Assembly (NCBI RefSeq): GCF_905147365.1
Contig: NC_056408.1
Coordinates: 3,348,001 to 3,412,000 of the forward strand
Reading direction: 5' to 3'
Length of the DNA stretch: 64,000 bases
From: Aricia agestis
Lineage: Eukaryota > Arthropoda > Insecta > Lepidoptera > Lycaenidae
Shown: piece after piece, positions 57,624 through 64,000 of the stretch
Layout of the letters: every line of letters begins with the position of its first letter
Position numbering within the stretch: the stretch's first letter is position 1
Translations under genes and position numbers: made by a program
The notes under the pieces: generated by a model
Told to the model about the DNA's origin: nothing
Seen by the model: the letters and a program-made list of their open reading frames with translations, nothing else
Databases searched by the model: none

Positions 57624-58137
57624 TTAAAGTGTTTCTCTTAGGTGATATCTTTTTGCCTGTTAAACTGCTTGCACATCTGTTGCGAGAACAGTTAAAACTG
57701 CGCATTAAAATTGATCTTGCAAAGTTAAAGATTTGAACTTTACTTTTTAACGAAAGAAGCGGACCGATATTTATTTTATGTTTATATGTTGTGTTTGTAT
57801 TTAGTTTACTAAACCATACCTTGTGAAAGCAAAAGTGCATACACTCTTTATTTTACAACATTTCAATAAAATATCACAATCGAGTATTGAAAATGTAATA
57901 GCACCATTACTTTCAAATAACCCCAGTATTGTCCCTTATTATGTGAGCGATAGTTGAATAAGAATGCTCCAATAGACCCCTACATAAGCAATAATCCGAT
58001 ACCTTTGTTAGAAATCAGCATAATGCTTGAATTAGTCAGAGGTGGCCCAGAAAATCCGGGAATATGGAAATATATCGTACATATTTATTGCTACTTGTGT
58101 TTTAGAATTTACATGGCTACATGTTTATCACATATAA

Positions 58138-58361
58138 TCTATACTAATATTATTATAAATGCGAAAGTGTGTGTGTCTGTCTGTCTATCTGTCTGTCCGC
58201 CTCTTCACGCCCAAAATATAAGTGAACTGATTTAGCTGAAACTTGTTATGGAGATACTTTGACTCCCGAGAAAGGACATAGGAAACTTTTTATCCCGGAA
58301 AAATGTACGGTACCTGTGCGATAAATAATTTTGGCCCAACGTAGTTGCGGGCATCAACTAG
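58138..58361 (+). mobile_element. (GTCY)n lepidopteran element, both ends present
   Basis: TCTATACTAATATTATTATA start, GTCT/GTCC microsatellite at 58170-58200, 'gcgggcatcaaCTAG' end before T. Confidence 0.75.
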
Positions 58362-58363
58362 TA

Positions 58364-58440
58364 TATTAAGAGGATACACCAGGGGCGAGAGAAATTGAAA
58401 ATAGGTATTTGAAAATGTATTGCTGTCTCACTAATCTCAA
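58364..58440 (+). repeat. Solo end of the 'attaagaggatacacc' family
   Basis: Matches the inverted terminus of 52246-52740. No opposite end is nearby. Confidence 0.5.
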
Positions 58441-58479
58441 GTCTCCCACCGCAGAGCGGTAGCAAAAAATGGGACTTTA

Positions 58480-58660
58480 CTCCACTCGGGCTAACTTGTC
58501 GCTAGCGGTCATTGACTCCCTGTCAAAAACTTGTCATTTTCCGTATAAAACCACGATTGACAATATCTGATATTTCATTGTCAATCGCGGTTTATATGGA
58601 AAGTGGCAAGTTTTTGACAGGGGGTCAATGACCGCTGGCGACAAGTTAGCCCGAGTGGAG
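58480..58660. mobile_element. 181-bp foldback MITE, family F, copy 2, TA duplication
   Basis: Very similar to 55678-55857 throughout. TA lies at 58478-58479 and 58661-58662. A few arm mismatches ('gccccga', 'gctggcg') show slightly more decay. Confidence 0.87.
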
Positions 58661-58806
58661 TAGGTATAGAGATATTTTGCTTTCAAATAAGTAATGTATT
58701 TGAAAGTAGTCTAGCAGTAACAAAAATAAAATCACTAAAGTAACATCTGTGTTTAAATTTCTTATTTCTTTCCATCTCATATACCTATGCAAATGTTTTC
58801 CTAACA

Positions 58807-58975
58807 TCCATACTAATATTATAAATGCGAAAGTATCTCTGTCTGTCTGTCTGTCTCGCTTTCACACACACACACACACACAGTTTGTACACACTAATTC
58901 TAGAGTCTGAGAAAAGACATAGGCTACATTTTGATGTGGGAAAATATCTTTTTTCCATGAAAATATCGAAGAAAA
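58807..58975 (+). mobile_element. (GTCY)n lepidopteran element, head only
   Basis: TCCATACTAATATTATAAAT, a GTCT run and a CA repeat (58863-58881), then a shortened body. It is cut where a family B SINE starts near 58985. Confidence 0.6.
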
Positions 58976-58984
58976 TGAATTCGC

Positions 58985-59130
58985 ATTGCGCGTGGCCAGC
59001 GCTCATCCCGGGGGTCCTGGGTTCGAGTCCCGCAGGCGGAACAAAAAGTTTTCAATGTTCCTGGGTCTTGGATGTGTATTAAAATAAAATTTCAAAAATC
59101 TTAAATATATTTTATGTATAATATTATAAA
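58985..59130 (+). repeat. Family B SINE fragment
   Basis: Keeps a B-box-like 'gggttcgagtcccgcaggcg' and 'cctgggtcttggatgtgtat', but loses the A box and the 3' half. Confidence 0.6.
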
Positions 59131-59131
59131 A

Positions 59132-59540
59132 ATCCAGAAATATATCGATGCAATGAACATTTTAGTTCTAATACGATTCAACAGATGGCGTTTTATTTTT
59201 TACTTCATTGTAACATAGAACTAATCATACTTATTAGTTATTATGTTTTTTTTTATAGTTTTTAATACGTTAGAATATTATGTTTAATAATATTATCACT
59301 TGGTATAATAATAATCAATCTATCTTATCTTATAGAACTCCTACTGCATTTCTAATATATGTGACAAGTTGAAACAGAAGGCGCTCTAAAATAAAGGACT
59401 TGTGTACCATGTTGGCCTATATTTCATCCAGAAAATATATCAATGCAATCAACATTTTAATTCTAATATATGAAAACAGATGGCGTTTTATTTTTTACTT
59501 CATTATTGTAACAGAACTAATCATACTTACTTTATTATAT
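59132..59540. repeat. Two direct repeats of about 110 bp
   Basis: 59132-59243 and 59429-59540 share 'ccagaaa...tatatc', 'cagatggcgttttatttttt' and 'actaatcatactta'. No coding. The unit is not recognised. Confidence 0.7.
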
Positions 59541-59562
59541 ATTATTGTTTTTATTCATAACT

Positions 59563-59797
59563 AGCTGTTGCCCGCGACTTCGTCCGCGTGGACTTTAGTT
59601 TATAGCGCGCGGTGTCAACAAAATTTGTGTCAAATTTAAAAACTTTTTAAAACCCTGGTAAGTGGTACCCCTCTTAGGGCCACGCTACACCGGAATGGCA
59701 GCGCTGAAAGTGCTCGCCTCGCCGCTGCCATTCCGGTGTAGCGCGGTCCTTAATTAATCAAAATACCCAAAAACAGCTGTGCAGTGTGCACACATAA
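59563..59797 (-). mobile_element. Helitron-like 3' end, inverted partner of 60386-60519
   Basis: CTAG end at the left ('ctagctgttgcccgcgactt'), followed by 'agtttatagcgcgcggtgtc' and ending 'cagctgtgcagtgtgcacac'. The same blocks occur reversed at 60386-60519. It contains the TWA MITE at 59677-59749. Confidence 0.6.
59677..59749. mobile_element. 73-bp hairpin MITE, TTA target duplication
   Basis: GGGCCACGCTACACCGGAAT and its inverted right end flank a 20-bp centre. TTA repeats at 59674-59676 and 59750-59752. Confidence 0.8.
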
Positions 59798-60519
59798 TCT
59801 ATACTAATATTATAAATGCGAAAGTATCTCTGTCTGTCTGTCTGTCTGTCAGTCTCGCTTTCACGCCAAACGCCAAAACTACCGAACCGATTGTAATGAA
59901 ATTTTCTATACAGATAGTCTAAAGCCTGAGAAAGGACATAGGCTACTTTTTTACTGGAAAAAAGGGTTGTAAGGGTCGTAAATTTGTTCAAAAAATTCAT
60001 AATAGATGGCGCCGTGCGTCTTCTACATCGCGCTGACGCTTGCTCAAAAGTCTTTCTATAAGAGGTGGTATCATCTTACATTTAAGTCTCGATCTTTTTC
60101 GATTGTTATATCTATTCTACGGTATTAAATAACTCAATACTTTATCTGTGCAGGCAGTGACGTAACCTTAAGACCAAATTTCACCAACGACTGTTAAAGT
60201 TAATGCTCGAATAAGTATCACGTTAGCTGTTTCGTTTTTCATATCAATGAAAGAGAAGACAGGACATTTTAACAACCTATCAATGATAAATAGTTTATGG
60301 GTAAAGTTGTGTAATTGGGGGGCTAAATAAGCTTTAAAATTTGGCATAAAATATAAAGTTTAATATAAAAAAATGAAGTACTTATTGTGTGCACACTGCA
60401 CAGCTGTATTGATTTAAGGGGTACCAGGGTTTTTTTATAAAAGCTTTTGACACCAATTTTGTTGATATCGCGCGCTATAAACTGAAGTCCAGGCGGACGA
60501 AGTTGCGGGCAACAGCTAG
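59798..60519 (+). mobile_element. (GTCY)n/Helitron-like element, long form
   Basis: Starts TCTATACTAATATTATAAAT with (GTCT)n and ends 'gaagttgcgggcaacagCTAG' at 60519. The interior includes the block shared with the window's right edge (60044-60143). It could also be two overlapping copies. Confidence 0.55.
60044..60143. repeat. 100-bp block repeated in inverted orientation at 63908-64000
   Basis: 'aagtctttctataagaggtg' through 'ttctacggtattaaataact' has its near-exact complement at the end of the window. Confidence 0.8.
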
Positions 60520-60525
60520 TATTAT

Positions 60526-60800
60526 AATATACTAGCTGTCCCGACAAACATTGTTTTGCCATTTAAGTATTTCGCCCTTATTTATTTTATTGGAGTGACG
60601 AAATAAGTATGGCGTCAACGTCCATCGCTATCCCGCCGCACAAACAATGGTCGCGCTCAGTCTCGAGTTGTAATTTACTATTATTTATTCAACAAATGCA
60701 CTTATCAATATAAAATGTAGTCAGTAGCCGATTCTCAGACCTGCTGAATATGCATATAAAATTTGGTAAAAATCAGGAAAGCCGTTTCGGAGGAGTAAGG
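60526..60800 (-). repeat. Repeat beginning 'ctagctgtcccgacaaacat'
   Basis: A CTAG end pointing left, then degenerate sequence with 'ctgctgaatatgcatataaa' and 'agccgtttcggaggagtaag'. The style is of a common arthropod Helitron-like or RTE-derived repeat; class not settled. Confidence 0.45.
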
Positions 60801-61082
60801 TAACCAGGCGCGGACGCAGCCTGAAATTTGGGGGGGGGGGGGGTCACTCACTAGTCACTACACTAATATATTTTTTTTTATCTGCGCCCTCGAACGGTTC
60901 TGGGTTGACAGCTGTCTAAGGTCGGACGCAGTGGTGGTTAGGGGATATCTAGAAATTTCCTTTTATTATTGGGCAAGATTTTGAGATTTTTCAATTTGAC
61001 TTTAGATTTTGGGGGGGGTCATGTCCCCTGTGTGCTTCGGACCGCGCCTGAAGGTAACTAGCATTGTGACACGAGAATTTTA

Positions 61083-61914
61083 TCTATACTAATATAATTG
61101 GGAAGAGTTTGTTTGTTTGTTTGAACGCGCTAATCTCAGGAACTACTGGTCCGATTTGAAAAATTCTTTCACTGTTAGATAGCCCATTTATCGAGGAAGG
61201 TTATAGGCTATATTTTATCACACTAAGACTAATGGGAGCGAAGAAATAGAGAAAAATGTGGAAAAAATGGGGGAAATTATTTGAAAGGGCTTATTTAAAC
61301 GCGCTAATCTCAGGAACTACTGGTCCGATTTGAAAAATTCTTTCAGTGTTAGATAGTCTGTTTATCGAGAAAGGCTATATTTTATCACGCTAAGTTTAAT
61401 AGGAGCGAAGAAATGTGGGAAAAAATGGGGGAAATTATTTGAAAGGGCTTATCTCAGGAACTACTGGATCAATTTTTCTGTTATTTGGCACAAAAGAAGT
61501 AGACCACGTGAAGGATTATAGGCTATTTTCGTGGACTAATTTGTCTGTGAAATGTCTAATTTACGCAGGCGAAGCTGCGCGGAACCTTATATTTCGCGTG
61601 GTCACGACATCACGCGTAAACGGCTGGACGCATTTTGTTGAAATTTGGTATAAAGATACTTTGAGTCCCGAAAAAGGACAAGGAATACTAATTTTGTCGC
61701 GTACAATATACGGTTCCCGCACAATAAACTTTTATGAGTATCGCCTAAACTATTCAATCTATTTTGATGAAATTTGGTATGGCAATACTTTCAGTCTCGA
61801 GAAAGGACAAGGGATATTTTTTATCCCGGAAAATATACGGTTCCCGCACAAAAAACTTTTTATGATTCTAAAAAAACTAAAATCCACGCGGACGAAGTCG
61901 CGGGCAACAGCTAG
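61083..61914 (+). mobile_element. Composite Helitron-like element with internal direct repeats
   Basis: TC start ('tctatactaatataattggg') and 'gcgggcaacagCTAG' end before T. Inside, 'cgcgctaatctcaggaacta' with its following 90 bp occurs at 61126 and 61299, and 'tcaggaactactgga' a third time. Two (GTCY)n-type bodies follow. The open frame across 61415-61957 is repeat sequence, not a gene. Confidence 0.6.
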
Positions 61915-62270
61915 TTTAAATATAAAAGTTCTAGAACATTTCAGATTTCAGCGTTAATTGTATAAGTAGTATTACATGACACTAGATGGCCAAACCTTTG
62001 AAAGATAATACAGACGTAAATGCGTATAATTTTGCATAAGTTTATTGGAATAATCATACTTGAATACTGGTAACTGTTAGTCACTTAGTCTTAAACACAT
62101 TTAATAGCTAAAACCGTAGTTATATAGCTTTTATTATTATACTACTTATAAACCGCCATCTGTCGTCATCTATGATAACTATTTGAAACGTAACACTTAT
62201 CCAGGGCTGTATTCAGAATTATTATTTTACTAACCGATTCAGTGCGGATGACACGGTAGCCATGTCATAC

Positions 62271-62613
62271 ATGTTTTTAACGTGTGGCGTATGACACGTG
62301 AGCCATGTCATTTAAAAAACGATTGTATCTCCCTCAAATTACACTTTAGAAGGTTCTACTCTGAACAAAATCATCTTAATTTTCCACGTAGAATAAGCCT
62401 ATAGGCTTCTACTCATAATATTCTGTGAATCAAAAAAACGTAGGGGCAGTCAACCTTTTTTAAAGGTGATTGCTCGGCAGCCGCGGCTTATGGGTTTTTA
62501 ACGTGTGGCATGTGAAACGTGAGCCGTGTCATTTAGAAAGCGATTGTATCTCCCTTAAATTACAATTTAGAAGGTTTTACTCCGAACAAAACCGTCTTAA
62601 TTTTCCACGTAAT
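62271..62613. repeat. Two direct repeats of about 123 bp
   Basis: 62271-62393 and 62491-62613 share 'tttttaacgtgtggc', 'cgattgtatctccct' and 'cttaattttccacgta'. A weaker third relative lies at 63215-63290. No coding. Confidence 0.75.
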
Positions 62614-62978
62614 GCGTTGACATCAAAGTATTACTAATCCACTAACTATTTTTGTTTTAATCTAAGTTGTTTCTTTCGAAAATATTTTTAACTAGCTGTT
62701 ACCGCAAACTTCCTTATCCATAGGAATAAAACGTTTCCCTGCGGTTAAAAGTGGTCTTGTACCTATAGGCTTTATTACTGGAACTCTCCTCCTTTTTGGA
62801 AGTCGGTTAAAAAACTTAACAACGAACTTGTTTAAATTTATCTACGAACGTATAATAATTTACCTTGGGAACCCCCATTATATTTAGTATACTCTTTTAT
62901 CTAACTTTGAAACCTACATAAGGCTTGCAACATCTGAATAAAAAAATCGCTTACCTGCCATTTTCAGGTTAACACTTA

Positions 62979-63134
62979 GGCTGGTATAAATAGTCAGTAC
63001 TCAAGATGCATCTCGGTCTCAAGACACAGTTCAGGCTCTGTGATTGGTTGGCTGTCAAAATTTGGACCAATCACAGAGCCGAACCGCGTCTTGAGACCGG
63101 GTCGCATCTTAAATACTGACTATTTATACCAGCC
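62979..63134. mobile_element. 156-bp hairpin MITE, family D, copy 4, TTA target duplication
   Basis: Arms as in the other family D copies. TTA repeats at 62976-62978 and 63135-63137. Confidence 0.87.
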
Positions 63135-63454
63135 TTAGTAAAACTACTCGAAGTCAACTCAAAACAACGTAGCCTTCCGTTAACATCAGTGGTTTGGGCT
63201 CAACTAAACAATAAACCTTTTTAAACGTGGCGGGTGACACGGTAGCCGTTTCATCTACTTCTATGGCGTATGACACGGATAACCTGTCACGAGAAAATTG
63301 TGTACCGCCACCACTGAAAGTCTTCAAAAATGTGCGCCGCATGACAGTTTTGTTTGCTAATGTTGACGCGCGCTGACATTTGGCCAGCCGTATGTAATTG
63401 ATTAAAAATGTTTTCATTAAATTTTTGAAAAAGAGTACTTACCTAATACCTAGT

Positions 63455-63605
63455 ACCCACACCATTCCCTTCCCTACCCTATTACCTCTTAAAAGGCCGG
63501 CAACGCACCTGCAGCTCTTTTGATGTTGCGAGTGTCCATGGGCCACGAAAGTTGCTTTCCACCAGGTGACCCGTTTACTCGTTTGTCTCCTTATTTTACA
63601 TTAAA
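63455..63605 (+). repeat. Family A SINE-like element, 5' truncated
   Basis: Starts within the polypyrimidine tract, then has 'ggccggcaacgcacctgcag', 'gatgttgcgagtgtccatgg' and an A-rich end. Confidence 0.65.
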
Positions 63606-63907
63606 GATTAGGTCAAAATTCTAACCCTAATTTTAATGATTCACCTTATTATAATTAATATACATTTTTTAAAGTTCTGAGTACGTCCCATAATATTTAA
63701 GAATTTTGACATCTAGTGTAAGATAGCTGAACTACGTAGTAACATCAACATCGACCTAAGTTAGTAGTTTTGCTTTTACACGATAGGTGAAATACGGAAA
63801 AGTGGGCAGAGCTTGACACCCCCTCACCCCGCAAATTTTCACGCGTTGTTTCTTAAGGAAATTTGATTACCACACCTCCTCTCTGTATTAGCTCCGTGGA
63901 TAAAGTA

Positions 63908-64000
63908 CTGAGTTATTTAATACCGTAGAATAGATATAACAATCGAAAAAAATCGAAACTTAAATATAAGATGATACCACCTCTTATAATAGAAAGACTT
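63908..64000. repeat. Inverted copy of 60044-60143, cut by the window end
   Basis: The complement of 60044-60143 with about 6 differences. It probably belongs to a larger element continuing past 64000. Confidence 0.8.

Larger units (their letters stand above)
49263..64000. other. Downstream of the orphan promoter; no coding exon recognised
   Basis: 49263-50040, 51850-52240, 53050-55000 and 55100-55670 are AT-rich without listed elements. I looked for plus-strand exons that could follow the 49262 donor and found none with a convincing frame, so this may be one long first intron. Confidence 0.5.

Noticed and set aside
61415..61957. 180-codon open frame
   Set aside because: Composed of repeated Helitron-like sequence; the same blocks occur elsewhere in other frames.
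62271..62613. CRISPR-like direct repeats
   Set aside because: Only two or three long units without regular spacers, in a eukaryotic setting.

Overview
The window looks like nuclear DNA of a lepidopteran insect (butterfly or moth). It is AT-rich, its one recognisable gene has short spliced exons, and it is saturated with repeats typical of Lepidoptera: elements beginning with the CTAATATTATAAATGCG block and carrying GTCT microsatellites, tRNA-derived SINEs, many small hairpin DNA transposons, and fragments ending in the 'ccaagtgcgag' block. There is no sign of bacterial, viral or organellar DNA.

One host gene can be built completely. On the minus strand, 36187 to 26932, fourteen coding exons join in consistent phase with canonical GT..AG introns into a 708-codon reading frame. 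I identify it as Zwilch, a subunit of the Rod-Zw10-Zwilch (RZZ) kinetochore checkpoint complex. Its introns hold a deleted Tigger/pogo transposon, a TA-flanked MITE and several repeat fragments. A poly(A) signal lies 60 bases past the stop.

Beside its 3' end (24714-26005) sits a structurally complete mariner transposon: perfect 27-bp inverted repeats, TA flanks and an uninterrupted 350-codon DD34D transposase. A frameshifted, 5'-truncated LINE with reverse transcriptase lies at 38815-40185.

A second host gene is suggested only by its start. A TATA promoter and a 5' exon with a strong donor lie at 49075-49262 (+), with helically spaced GCTACG motifs, but I could not find its coding exons. A weaker promoter-like stretch lies at about 3855-4230 (-).

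Layout: 1-24.7 kb is repeats only, apart from the weak promoter candidate. 24.7-26.0 kb is the mariner. 26.9-36.2 kb is Zwilch. 36.3-49.0 kb is repeats, including the LINE, a repeated 462-bp element and a 1.6-kb foldback element. 49.1-49.3 kb is the orphan promoter. 49.3-64 kb is repeats. The most striking shared pattern is a set of unrelated small hairpin elements that nearly all carry 3-bp TTA or TAA target duplications, as if one PIF/Harbinger-type transposase had mobilised them.
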